A DNA stretch of 64,000 bases. Source: Anopheles merus. Taxonomy: Eukaryota; Arthropoda; Insecta; Diptera; Culicidae. How positions within the stretch are numbered: position 1 is the first letter of the stretch; each line of letters opens with the position of its first letter. The notes beneath the pieces were generated by a model. The model was not told the origin of the DNA. It saw only the letters and a list, made by a program, of their open reading frames with translations, and made no database searches. Below are positions 1-9,775 of this stretch, piece by piece. The stretch is from the NCBI RefSeq assembly GCF_017562075.2, contig NC_054083.1:4463948-4527947 (forward strand). The letters run 5' to 3'. The position numbers were made by a program, and so were the translations under genes.

Positions 1-1
1 A

Positions 2-2147
2 AAAGTTTTCGTTTCGTTTTTAGCAGAAAAATCAGCGTTAGTCCCAGCATTTAACAACTTTATAACAAAGATGGAAAACCAGACTGGTATGTAGGTAAAG
101 CGCCTGCGTTCGGACAACGGAAGGGAATTTGTAAATTCTAGGATGGATCAAATATGTAAACAGAACGGCATCGTACATGAAACCATAGTTCCCTATACTC
201 CCCAACAAAATGGAGTTTCCGAAAGAATGAATAGGACGCTTATCGAACGAGCCCGATGCATGTTACAAGATTCAAAGGTCGACAGAAAGCTTTGGGCCGA
301 AGCAGTAAACCATGCGGCATATCTGATTAACCATTCTATTAATCAATCCTTAGGTGATCGTAGCCCAGAAGAAGTATGGACAGGCACAAAGCCAGTTTTG
401 TCCACATTGCGTACTTTTGGAGAGCCTGCAATAGTGTTTATTGGGGCTTCGAATACATCAGAGAAAGAAGAGTTAGAAACAGAGAACGCGATATCTTATG
501 ATGAAGGGTCTCAATTCGAGGATGCAATAACGACTCCAAACAAAGAACCACGACGATCGCAACGTACGCCGCGTCCAATCGTACGGGAAGATTTCGTGAC
601 TTACTTTACTAGAGATTGCGATTCAGAGGATCCAGTGGATCTAGAGCAAGCAAATGATGCGCATGACGCTATGTCCTGGAATAACGCTATGAAGGAAGAA
701 TTGGATTCGTTCAACAAGAACGACACCTGGTCATTAGTTGAACTCCCTGAGGGACGTAAGGCTGTGAAAACCAAATGGGTGTTCAAGCGCAAGCGCGCTG
801 AAGATGACTCAGTAATAAGACACAAGGCTAGGCTTGTAGCCAAAGGTTGCAGTCAGCAACAAGGCATTGATTACAAAGAGACTTTTTCTCCAGTTGTAAG
901 ATATGAGTCCATACGTTTGCTAATTGCCTTAGCAGCCCAACAAGGCATGGGTATTGATCAAATGGATGCTATTTCAGCCTACCTTCAAGGTCCAATTGAT
1001 GAAGAAATCTATGTTCTACAACCAGAGGGTTTCGACGACAAATCGCGAAAAGTCTACAGGCTGAATAAGGCGATGTTTGGTTTAAAGCAAAGCGGAAGAT
1101 GCTGGAACACTTGCCTGGATAACGCCCTACAGTCTTTTGGACTTCACAAATCAGCAGAAGATCCATGCGTTTATTTTGATAAAACGAGCAATCTTCTATT
1201 CGCTATTTACGTAGATGATATTCTTATATTTTGGAAAGATGCTGACGTTTGTGACAGTTTGAAGTCGAAGTTAACAAGCACTTTTCAAATGAAAGACATG
1301 GGGAAGGTTCGAACGTGTAGGCATGACGATAACTTATGAGAAGGATTTTATAAGCATTAATCAAAGCAGATATGCTGAATAAGTCTTAGAGCGTTTTGGT
1401 ATGCTAAACTGTAAAGCTGTTTCTTCGCCATGCGATGCATCACAAAAGCTCGTGGCAAAAACGGATGAAGAACCTGGAATAAACGTACCATATCGAGAAG
1501 CTGTCGGCGCATTGTTGTTTTTAGTACAGGGCACAAGGCCAGATTTAGCATTTGCTGTCAGCAACGTCAGTCGTTACAACGAAAAACACAACGAGACACA
1601 TTGGACAGCAGTGAAAAGAATCCTGCGTTATGTAAGAGGAACGATCAACTATGGTATTACTTATCGGCGCGGTTCTGAAGAAACAGTAAATGGTTTCGTT
1701 GATGCAGACTGGGCAAATGATCAGGATGAGCGTCGATCATTCTCCGGATATGTGTTCAAGTTGGTCGAGGGTGCTGTCGCCTGGTCATGCAAGCGGCAAC
1801 AGTGTGTAGCTGTATCCAGTACAGAAGCAGAGTGTGTAGCAATTGCACATGCTGCAAAGGAAGCTTTTTGGCTTTTTCGCTTCATCCGACAATTCAAAGA
1901 ACTTGATACTGTCATACTGCGTTGTGATAACCAAAGTGCATTGGTTATGACGGGAAGAGAACCTTTCAGTCCAAGAGCAAAGCACATCGACGTGAGTTAT
2001 CATTTCGGGCGCGATCTGGTCCGAAATGGATTACTTACTATGGAGTATGTACCGAGTACTAGCAACCTAGCTGATTGTTTAACGAAGGGAGTGTGCGGAT
2101 CCCAAATGCTTTGTTCTTCCGACGGTTTTGGAATGCATGCAATTTAG
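2..2147 (+). pseudogene. copia-A pol: integrase, reverse transcriptase, RNase H (broken)
   Basis: This is the C-terminal two thirds of a copia polyprotein. The integrase end is seen at SDNGRE (about 107-124) and TPQQNGV (about 198-220). Reverse transcriptase follows, with W-V-F-K near 775, the ARLVAKG block near 830 and the catalytic YVDD box near 1210. RNase H lies in the second open segment (1401-2147), with DADWAND, the STEAE block and the final DCLTKG block. Lesions visible are an in-frame TAG at 92-94, a frameshift near 1310-1325 and an in-frame TAA at about 1380. The open segments are 143-1339 and 1401-2147. The reading order and motif spacing are standard for copia pol, so the identification is firm. 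The copy is inactive. Confidence 0.9.
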
Positions 2148-2149
2148 TA

Positions 2150-2157
2150 GTTGTGAC
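2150..2157. repeat. P-element target-site duplication, left copy
   Basis: GTTGTGAC directly abuts the left P-element terminus and is repeated exactly at 8922-8929. P elements make 8-bp duplications. Confidence 0.9.
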
Positions 2158-2188
2158 CAAGGTTATTAGACTGTATACAGGTTACGAC
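2158..2188. repeat. P element left terminal inverted repeat
   Basis: It starts CAAGGTTATTAGACTG. The first 11 bases match the complement of the right end exactly, and the rest is similar with small gaps. Confidence 0.85.
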
Positions 2189-2456
2189 AAAACCCCGTTT
2201 TGACACATCTTCAATAAAAAAATGAATTAAAATTTTGACAGACAAATTGGAAAGTTTGTTTACCTACAAATTGCAATCCTTCCGAATATACAGCTTTCGC
2301 AATTGATGAGTGATAAATACTATCGTTTTTCTGCGTTTCAATTTTCGTTTTTGTGCTTTTTAGTTTACGGCTAGTTAAGTTTATTTAAGGAATTAGGTTT
2401 ATCTTAGCTAAGTAATTCATTAAATAGCTATAAATTACGAAACAAAGCAGTGAAAT

Positions 2457-2930
2457 ATGTCGTCCAACTACAAGTGTTGTGTAGCATTTTGTAAAAATAA
2501 TAGATATAATGTAAAGAAAGTTGGTGTCAATGTATGCTTCCATAAATTCCCAGAAGGGAAAGAAACCAAACAAAAATGGATAGCCTTTTGCCAAAGGGAA
2601 ATATCGTGGATACCTTCCTCAAGTAATGTGGTGTGTTCGCAACATTTCTTGCCATCTGATTACCAATTGAGCAGCTCGCACAATACCAAGCGTGGGGCTA
2701 ATTGGCTAAACCCTGAAGGTGAGACGTTATCAAACCAAACGATGTTGTTTCTTTATACCGATATAAACTCTATTTTAGCTGTCCCATCTATCCTGTTACC
2801 ACAAGACACTGGTTTGAATTTGTCGCAGTTTAATGAACATCAGCAGAATAATAACAATGATAAATCTTCCCGGGCGGAACTGCAAGGTGGTATGTTAATG
2901 AATTGGCGATGTTTATTTGATCTTTTCTAA
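2457..2930 (+). pseudogene. P transposase exon 1: THAP zinc finger
   Basis: The THAP (C2CH) domain lies at residues 1-86. It shows the paired cysteines around residues 8 and 12, the HKFP motif at 29-32, a Trp at 41 and the C-x2-H pair at 60/63 (VVCSQHF), followed by the conserved Pro near the end (WLNPEG). THAP domains bind the transposon's own sub-terminal sites. The open frame continues past a strong donor (GTATGT, exon end near 2889), so the last 14 residues up to 2930 are probably intronic. The start ATG at 2457 gives the usual short leader before the first Cys. Confidence is high for family, moderate for the exact donor (2886 or 2889). Confidence 0.9.
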
Positions 2931-2951
2931 AATTTATGAATATGATTTCAG

Positions 2952-3862
2952 CCACTTCATCTCATCTCTTGCCGGACGAAAATGATTTAATATTGATTGC
3001 AAAAGAGAACGTTGGCAAGAAATGTAAGGGATTACAACAAAAAATATTTAATTTAGAGGCAAAACTTAATGAATTAGAAGAGCGCAACAAGCAACTGGTC
3101 GCTATAAATAACAAATTAAGTGATACACTGAAGGAAGTAAACGAAAAAGAAAAGGAACATCTGAAAAAGCTAGAAGAACTTAATAAAGCTACAAAAAAAT
3201 TAAAGAAGAATGGCCACGCGCTAATTTTGTGCAGAACATGAAAGATTCGCTTAAGGGTTCGCTATCATCAAATCAAATTGACCTTATTTTAGGAATTAAG
3301 AAGACTGTTCGATGGACTAAAGAAGAACTTTCCTTAGCATTTACTCTTAGATATTTTAGTCAAAGGGCATACCGTTACATAGGCGATGATATGAAGATAC
3401 CAGTACCGGTACCAAGAACTTTACAACGATATTCTTCCAAGATTGATCTAAAACAAGGAATTCTGGAAGATATATTGAAGTTCATTGGATCATATTCGCA
3501 AACATTAAAGCCTATGGATCGAGAATGTGTTTTATCGTTCGACGAGATGAAGGTGTCTCGAGTATTAGAATACGATCCATCGGCAGATGAAATAGTGGGC
3601 CCATTTAATTATCTGCAAGTAGTCATGATGCGAGGATTGTTTAAACAATGGAAACAGCCGATATTTATCGGCTTTGATACCAAAATGACAAAGGATATCA
3701 TTATCGAAATAATTTCACGATTGAGCGAAAAAGATATAAATGTAGTCGCTATCATCAGTGATAATTGCCAAACAAACATTGGATGCTGGAAGGAGCTAGG
3801 CGCGCGGGATGACGTAGAAAAGCCGTATTTTCCACATCCAAAAACGAATAAGAATGTGTATG
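2952..3862 (+). pseudogene. P transposase middle part: coiled coil and catalytic core up to the LARD-A insertion
   Basis: After the acceptor at 2950-2951 the protein enters a Lys/Glu/Leu-rich coiled coil (about 3000-3200), the dimerisation region in P transposases. The frame then shifts by one. The downstream frame, open from about 3200 to 3862, carries the family's RWTKEELSLAF block, the AYRYI block, LSFDEM with a conserved Asp, the F-N-Y block and SDNCQTN. It runs straight into the left LTR of LARD-A at 3863. The rest of the open frame to 3903 is LTR sequence and not part of the transposase. Confidence 0.85.
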
Positions 3863-4153
3863 TTTTATGTTTGAACTATTTACACCTTTATTACACATAT
3901 TAAATGATACAAAACACAATATATTGATGTATGGGGCCGCGCGCACGAGCCGCACCGTGAGCCCTACCGGGAGCCCTGCTCGACCGGTAGCCTGTTACAC
4001 ACTCCTGCGTTAGGTGCGCTCTGCACACACTTAGCGCGCATCGCTAAGTGCGGCGTATTAGTGTGCGTGAGCGCAGTGTCGATTCCTGGATGTCGACCAG
4101 CAGCAGCGCAACTGCTACGGCGAATCCAGGGCTCGGCACGTCTATCCACAACA
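3863..4153 (-). repeat. LARD-A 3' LTR (minus-strand sense)
   Basis: Direct repeat of 5379-5669. It starts TTTTATGTTTG and ends CCACAACA on the plus strand. Confidence 0.9.
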
Positions 4154-5378
4154 TCTCCCCCTTTTAATAACCGAAGGGTCGAACCGACGCGGGTGATATT
4201 CCACAACGGAATACCAGCGTGGTGACACCCTTCGACCGATGGTACGTAGTGGGGCCCGTGATGCTGCTGCGCTCATGTTCCCGGGCGGCGGCGATGATGC
4301 CGCGTTCGCGTTCCTCGGGTTGCGGCTGTTGTTTCTGGAGCGGCGGCGATGAAGCCGCGTTCGCTGTCCTCGGGTCGCGTCTGCGATGATGACCTGTTGT
4401 CCCGGGGCGGCGGCGATGATGCCGCGTTCGCTTTCCTCGGGAGCGTCTGCTATGGTGCACCGTTGTCCCGGGCGGCGGCGATGATGCCGCGTTCGCGTCC
4501 TCGGATTTGTAGCGTCGCTGCTACGCCTGCCGGGAGGTGAGGGTGGTGCCGCGATGAAACCTTGCACCGGCAGGGCCATGACCGGCGACAGCAATGGCCG
4601 GCCACAGCGATGGCGTCTCTGGCTGGACGTGCTGGGTTTGCTGCAGGTGAGGCGGAATGTGTCGTCGCCTATGATGCGAGGCTGCTGCGTTGCAGCCGAG
4701 GCGACTTACGTGTCGCCGTTGGTGATGCGGGGCTCGAGCCGCGGCGGGAATGCGACCTCGCCGATGACGTGCTGCCGTGCTGCAGTCAAGGCAACCTGCG
4801 GGTTGCCGATGATGAGGCGGACTCGAGCCTTGGCGGGATTGCGACCTCGCCGATGATGTGCTGAGGTGCGGCAGCCGAAGCAACTTGCGCGTTGCTGTTG
4901 GTGATGCGGGGCTCGAGCTGCGGCGGGATTGCTGCTTCACCGATGACGTGCTGCAGGGCTCGAGCCGCGGCGGGAATGCGACCTCGCCGATGACGTGCTG
5001 CGGTGCTGCAGCCGAAGCAACTTGCGCGTTGCTGTTGGTGTTGCTGGGCTCGAGCTGCGGCGGGATAGCTGCTTCGCCGATGACGTGCTGCAGGGCTCGA
5101 GCCGGGGCGGAATGTGCCGTCGCCCTTGATATGCGGCTGCAGTGGGTGGTGTGTAGCCGGCTGCCCATTGCAGTGGTCGCCAGTGATGGGACAGCAGCCG
5201 GGGCCACGGTGTCTGCGGTGGCGGCGGCCCGATGTTCCGCGGTATCCAAAGGCACAGGGAACCGTGCCATCGCGATGGCCGCTGCACTGACGCTGCAGAA
5301 AGGCCAGACGAAACGCGATGGCTGCCGCGGGTTCTGTAGGATCCTCCTTGCGCAAGAGGATCCCATCCTCGTCGCCAC
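4154..5378 (-). other. LARD-A internal region with GC-rich minisatellite and long open frame
   Basis: The core is strongly GC-rich, unlike the AT-rich P gene around it. From about 4650 to 5130 it consists of imperfect repeats of roughly 60-90 bp. Each contains GATGACGTGCTG and CTCGAGC plus GCGGCGGGA-like motifs (plus strand). On the minus strand a frame stays open from the LTR to 4521. It encodes a low-complexity Ala/Arg/Ser/Pro-rich sequence with a repeating HVIGEAA/HRRGRIPAAAR theme. Several frames are open at once, which is expected from GC-rich repeats. No known domain is visible, and coding function is doubtful. Confidence 0.6.
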
Positions 5379-5669
5379 TTTTATGTTTGAACTATTTACA
5401 CCTTTATTACACATATTAAATGATACAAAACACAATATATTGATGTATGGGGCCGCGCGCACGAGCCGCACCGTGAGCCCTACCGGGAGCCCTGCTCGAC
5501 CGGTAGCCTGTTACACACTCCTGCGTTAGGTGTGCTCTGCACACACTTAGCGCGCATCGCTAAGTGCGGCGTATTAGTGTGCGTGAGCGCAGTGTCGATT
5601 CCTGGATGTCGACCAGCAGCAGCGCAACTGCTACGGCGAATCCAGGGCTCGGCACGTCTATCCACAACA
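5379..5669 (-). repeat. LARD-A 5' LTR (minus-strand sense)
   Basis: Partner of 3863-4153. The single difference noted is GGTGTGCTC here against GGTGCGCTC in the other copy. Confidence 0.9.
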
Positions 5670-5674
5670 GTATG

Positions 5675-6228
5675 TGATCCCTGATACACCTCATTTGCTG
5701 AAGTTGTTAAGGAATTGGCTTCTAGATCATGGTTTTGAGTACAACGGCCAACTTATCGAAACCACCAATCTGTTGCGTATGGTAGCCAAAAGAATGGAGT
5801 CAGAAATGACTCCTTTATTTAAACTCACAACATCCCATATAGACATGACTCCCCAAGAAAGACAAAATGTTCGAAGGGCAGCAGAGTTATTGTCTCGTAC
5901 AACCGCTGTAGCTCTCCGTACATATTTTCCGGACGATGATAATGCTAAAATTTTGGCTAATTTTATAGAGAAGGTGGATGTGTGGTTTAGCATATCTAAT
6001 TCTTACACACCTTTCGCAAAATTGGATTTTAAAAAAGCATATACTGCTAGCGATGACCAAGTTAGTGCTTTAACAGATATGTATGACATAATATCAAACA
6101 TGACTATCCCAGGTAAAAATAATTTACAAATTTTTCAACGTTCTATAATGATGCAGATTAAGTCACTGCAAATGGTGTTTGCAGATATGAAGTTAAAACA
6201 CGATGCCAAATTCATCTGTACCCATAAG
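5675..6228 (+). pseudogene. P transposase part after LARD-A insertion
   Basis: The frame resumes directly behind the duplicated GTATG (5670-5674) with the block IPDTPHLLKLLRNW, typical of P transposases. It continues to a strong donor AAG|GTAAGC at 6228/6229. The reading frame before and after LARD-A is the same once the insertion and one TSD copy are discounted, so LARD-A did not land in an already shifted gene. Confidence 0.88.
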
Positions 6229-6396
6229 GTAAGCAACATGATAGTTCAATTGCAATTAATTCATTGAACATTCAATACCATATGACTATACAGGAAAATC
6301 TCAGCTAGAGCTGGTGAATTCATTGTTACAAAATTAATCATTTTAACTAATACATTAATTGTTGTGTTTCTTTTTCTTTTTTTTTTCATTTTACAG

Positions 6397-7245
6397 TTAA
6401 ACCAAGACGTATTAGAGAATTTTTTCTCTCAGCTTAGGCAAATTGGTGGTGTATATGACCATCCCTCACCTCTAAGTTGCATTTATCGAATTCGTCTTAT
6501 GATTTTGGGGAAAACACCAACCATTTTGCACAATCAAACAACTACTGTTGAGGCTGCAAATTGTGAGCAAGATGAATTCATTACAACAACTGAGAGCAAT
6601 GTTGCTGGTGCTAGGAGTAATGACGTTTTCATCTCAGCTTCTATGTTTGAAAAGGCCGAAATCACTCCCGAATTACCGGATGTCAAGGCAATGGAAGACG
6701 CAAACAATTTTGTATCACAAGATGTAAGTTCACTTAGTTCCGTTAGTGATACAAGCATTGAACTACCTCACCAAGAAGCTGATGGATTGTCTTACATACT
6801 TGGATATCTTGCAAAGAAGCATCACTCTCAGTTTTCCCATCTTAATCTGGGAGAACACACATTTAAGACTAGGATTGACCATAATTATTGCCAACCTCCT
6901 ACATTTGTACACCATTTGTCCTGTGGTGGACTGATTGAACCGTCGGATGAATTTTTGAATTTAGGGAAAAAAATGGAAAAAATATTCTTGAAAATGAATC
7001 CAGACGGAGGATTATTAAAAGGAGAACGAATCGTAGATCGAATCACAAACAAGATAAAGCGACATCTAACAGAACTTCCGGTTGAGATAATTCGTTCTTT
7101 TGCAAAACAGCGTGTAATTGTTCGTATGCGCTATTTGAACTTAAAAGCAACAGCTGAGCAGCTAAACAAAATGAAACATAAGAAAAGAAAATTCGTGACA
7201 GAAAATACAAAAGCTGCCAAAAAGATGAAAAAAATTATTAATTAA
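6397..7245 (+). pseudogene. P transposase last exon
   Basis: The acceptor is a long T-rich tract ending ACAG at 6396. The exon opens with LNQDVLENFFSQLRQ, the conserved C-terminal catalytic block of P/THAP9 transposases (contains the last acidic residue). It goes on through LSYILGYLAKK and a basic Lys-rich tail to the stop at 7243-7245. The open frame upstream (6364-6396) is intronic poly-T. Confidence 0.85.
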
Positions 7246-8921
7246 AGTTTATGGTAATGTAAGAGGTAGCATATAGCACTCATTAATAACGATTAAGCAT
7301 ATATATAATACATAGGACTTTATTATAGGAATAAAAATGACAATGTGATAAAAATTTCATACTCCTCTAAATTTAAGTTTTCATTGTATTGTAGTAGTGT
7401 GCTGTGTATTGTAGTAGTTGTGTAGAGATTATTAAATGGATTGTTAAAAAGAAAATAAAAAAGTACAATTTGTTCAAAATATAGAGAAATTTGACAGTAG
7501 AGATTCGTTGTACAATGTAATCACTCGGACCACATCATTTTTAGTTTTTATCTTCCGTCAATAACACCAACCTTGATATAGAATGTTAATACGATGAACC
7601 AACAAAAACACCCTAACTAGCCATTGCTGTGTGACAGTACTTTCCAAACTATAGGCCGCATGCAGTCCCGAGTGCCTATAATGTGCCCCACGATGATTTG
7701 GCAATTTTTCATCCAACAGATTGATCATAGTTCATATAGCAGAGCGGCCTACCAAACAGAAAGATCAAAAGAAAAATGTTGAAAGTTCCACTAAATATAT
7801 GAACGGTTAAGAGCCGCAATCTCAAAAATAAAGAGCTGCATGCGAGCCGCACGTTGCCGTTCGCTGGTCTACAAGTTACAAAGCATTTATAGTACATCGT
7901 TGCTTTCGAAAACATAATGGTGTAATTTATCATTATCTGTATCATGAAAATAGAATGCAACTATAATCAAATTAAAGGAAACGTTGTTGATGTGTTCTAT
8001 TCCTACACGACACCTTTTCAACGATAGTCGCTACCGAAATTTTGTATAAAGCGTAACCACATGTTTTTTTATATGAAGTTTCCCTGAAGAAACGTCGTTC
8101 GACCGGTGCATCCTAGAGATTAATCATGGGTTAGGTGTTGTTGAATTCAAGGTTAGGGTGTTGAAGCAAAGAATTAATCTGTATGAAGGAAGGTGAAGGA
8201 TGTAGCTTGTGGAGCAGTACGGTCAATGGGATATTCTCGAGGTGTAGGCTTGCAGTATAAATTGGCTGGGGATTGTTTTTAAAAAGAACTGCTGTCCCAC
8301 CGAGCAGGTGCTTGTAAGATGACTCTGATTTATCGTTGTCTGGCTGATGTAGGTTGTCCGGCATTGGTCACATAACACAGTGAGCTCGATGGTTCATGGA
8401 TCAACTAGTCAATCTGTCGGATGATGGATGCAGACGAGAGGTAGGAGGCAGTCATGAACCGACGTTAGGTGCTAATGGACGTGCTCAGCAGTGATTGGAG
8501 ATAAAACAAAGAGAGGGTGAAATTATAAAACTTTGCCACAGTATGAGTACAACTCACAGTATGAGAACATACAACTTGCATTATGCCTTAATTCTCCTAT
8601 ACACCTGATTGTGCTCTGCGATGTTCGATGTCGATGGACCTTGCAGAATAGGTCAACAATTTGGGGATGTTTTTCACCTGGAATCAGCTCATTCACTAGA
8701 ATTACCTGGAGTCTTTCAGCTGCAGAAAAAAAATCGAGAAATTTATTATGATTACTACATTTGTTTCGTATTTTAAATTCTAATCTTCGTCATTCGTGAA
8801 CAGCATAAGCTGATCAAAACAAAGCCGGCGTGATTTGACAGACAAATTGTAAACAATATAACCAACATGGTTCCAGCAAAAACGAAGTGTCTTAACCTCA
8901 GTAGAATATATAATAACCTTG
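7246..8921. other. P element 3' non-coding part
   Basis: 1.68 kb of AT-rich sequence lies between the transposase stop and the right TIR. AATAAA is at 7330. No open frame resembles a known protein. The length is large for a P-element 3' end, so further unrecognised insertions are possible, but no TIR/TSD pair was found. Confidence 0.6.
8891..8921. repeat. P element right terminal inverted repeat
   Basis: It ends TAATAACCTTG, the exact complement of the left terminus. Confidence 0.85.
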
Positions 8922-8929
8922 GTTGTGAC
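8922..8929. repeat. P-element target-site duplication, right copy
   Basis: GTTGTGAC, identical to 2150-2157. Confidence 0.9.
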
Positions 8930-8947
8930 TATAAGCCGAGTTGGGGT

Positions 8948-9181
8948 TGTTGGAAAAGTTCCGCCTTATTGTCACAGCTTGAAAAATCTCTTCACCTTGG
9001 CAGAACGGGCTGTCACAGCGATCTGAACTTTTGACAGCCGGAAACTACACGCGGTGCAAGCGGCACCACATACACTCTCTCGCGATTTGGACTTTCTACC
9101 GAACGGACGTACAGTGAATAAATAAAGAACTATTACTTGTTACACATTAAATCAAAGGCCTCAGTTAATTTAACATCAACA
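8948..9181 (+). repeat. copia-A 3' LTR
   Basis: The 234-bp LTR has 5-bp inverted ends TGTTG...CAACA and is preceded by a G-rich polypurine tract (GTTGGGG). AATAAA occurs at about 9117-9125 in GTGAATAAATAAAG. It is separated from copia-A pol only by the P element. It is not a solo LTR, because there is no TSD around it alone and it is the natural continuation of copia-A. Confidence 0.8.
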
Positions 9182-9539
9182 ATACCAATTGGGCATGGCT
9201 CACAAATTGGCATGTAGTGCACTCGATATGTGTATTCTCTTACCGCAGCAGAAGATGGTAGGGAGTTCAAGGCTATTTTCATATACTGCTATAAGTTTAC
9301 GGTCTAGGCAAAAATGGTCATTAAACTAGACACATCACAAAAGCTTTCATTCATCTAACAATGAATGCTCAGGTACCATGTGTGATTGTACATGTTACGA
9401 CAGTGCAGAACTCTTCCACTCTACTATGCCCAAGCGACAAAATCGACATGCTTTCTCGCTCTCTCAGGTTTACTGATCTATTGGGTAGAATGAGAAAGCA
9501 TGTCGATTTTGTTAGTTGGGTGGTGCAGAACTCACACCC
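9182..9539. other. Flanking DNA with a small fold-back insertion
   Basis: No gene is seen. An exact 21-bp inverted repeat (9437-9457 and 9492-9512) with a 34-nt loop is enclosed by an 11-bp direct repeat GTGCAGAACTC (9403-9413 and 9523-9533). The second copy lies in the Harbinger 3' coding end, so the fold-back unit probably arrived with or created the duplication. Confidence 0.55.
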
Positions 9540-9775
9540 AACGGAAATTCTTCTATTTTATATGCAATGCACATATTATGTAAAGCACAGCACACATTAA
9601 TGATTTGAGTTGCTTTCTCTGGAGTATAATGTAATTACCTAGCTCCCAATAGACATCGAAATCGGTTCTTTAGGACACCAAACGTATGTTCAATAATCTA
9701 ACGGCCTTTTGCGTGGTTTCTATTAAACGTTGCTTCCGGTGAATCTGGAACAGCGTTACGTTTTGGTGTCACCAA

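Larger units (their letters stand above)
3863..5669 (-). mobile_element. Non-autonomous LTR retrotransposon LARD-A
   Basis: Two 291-bp direct repeats (3863-4153 and 5379-5669), differing at one base by eye, flank a 1225-bp GC-rich core. GTATG is duplicated at 3858-3862 and 5670-5674. On the minus strand the LTR begins TGTTGTGG, the 5' LTR is followed by TGGCGACGAGG (gypsy-type primer-binding site, about 5364-5377), and the 3' LTR is preceded by the polypurine tract AAAAGGGGGAGA (4154-4165). AATAAA lies near the end of the LTR. No gag or pol is present, so it must be mobilised in trans. It sits inside the P transposase coding region. Confidence 0.9.
2457..7245 (+). pseudogene. P-element transposase gene (THAP type), interrupted
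   Basis: This is the transposase gene of the P element, with an N-terminal THAP DNA-binding domain, a coiled coil, a GTP-binding/catalytic RNase H-like core and a C-terminal domain. Segments in order: THAP exon 2457-2889; an intron of about 62 nt to 2951; coiled-coil segment 2952 to about 3210; catalytic segment to 3862; LARD-A insertion; continuation 5675-6228; a 168-nt intron 6229-6396; last exon 6397-7245. Both introns have GT/AG ends and join in frame. A 1-nt frame change is needed around 3190-3215 in an A-rich run. AATAAA follows at 7330. Apart from that frameshift and the insertion the frame is open, so this was recently a working gene. Confidence 0.88.
2158..8921 (+). mobile_element. 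P-type DNA transposon with nested LTR element
   Basis: The termini are perfect for 11 bp (CAAGGTTATTA / TAATAACCTTG) and remain similar over about 31 bp. They are flanked by an exact 8-bp TSD, as expected for the P superfamily. Inside is a THAP-domain transposase gene with spliced exons. A 17-bp sequence (TTTGACAGACAAATTG plus one base) occurs in direct orientation close to both ends, at 2233-2249 and 8833-8849. The element spans 6764 bp, of which 1807 bp is the LARD-A insertion plus its 5-bp duplication, leaving about 4.95 kb. It sits just behind the stop codon of copia-A pol. Confidence 0.93.
1..9181 (+). mobile_element. Ty1/copia retrotransposon copia-A, 3' part, split by a P element
   Basis: The left end of the window lies inside a copia element. 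Integrase, reverse transcriptase and RNase H remnants run from base 2 to 2147. The element is then interrupted by a P element and resumes at 8930 with a short G-rich polypurine tract followed by a 3' LTR at 8948-9181. The join is supported by the P-element target-site duplication GTTGTGAC on both sides. The 5' LTR, gag and protease lie outside the window. Without the 6.8 kb insertion the visible part would be about 2.4 kb. A TSD for copia-A itself cannot be checked because its left end is not present. Confidence 0.85.

Noticed and set aside
4650..5130. Regular repeats considered as a CRISPR-like array
   Set aside because: Repeats are imperfect, adjoining and GC-rich, without unique spacers. 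The setting is clearly eukaryotic.
4349..5529. Long plus-strand open frames in the GC-rich LARD-A core
   Set aside because: They overlap the repeats in several frames at once, have no domain, and lie antisense to the element.
8948..9181. Solo LTR
   Set aside because: No TSD around it, and it continues copia-A across the P element.
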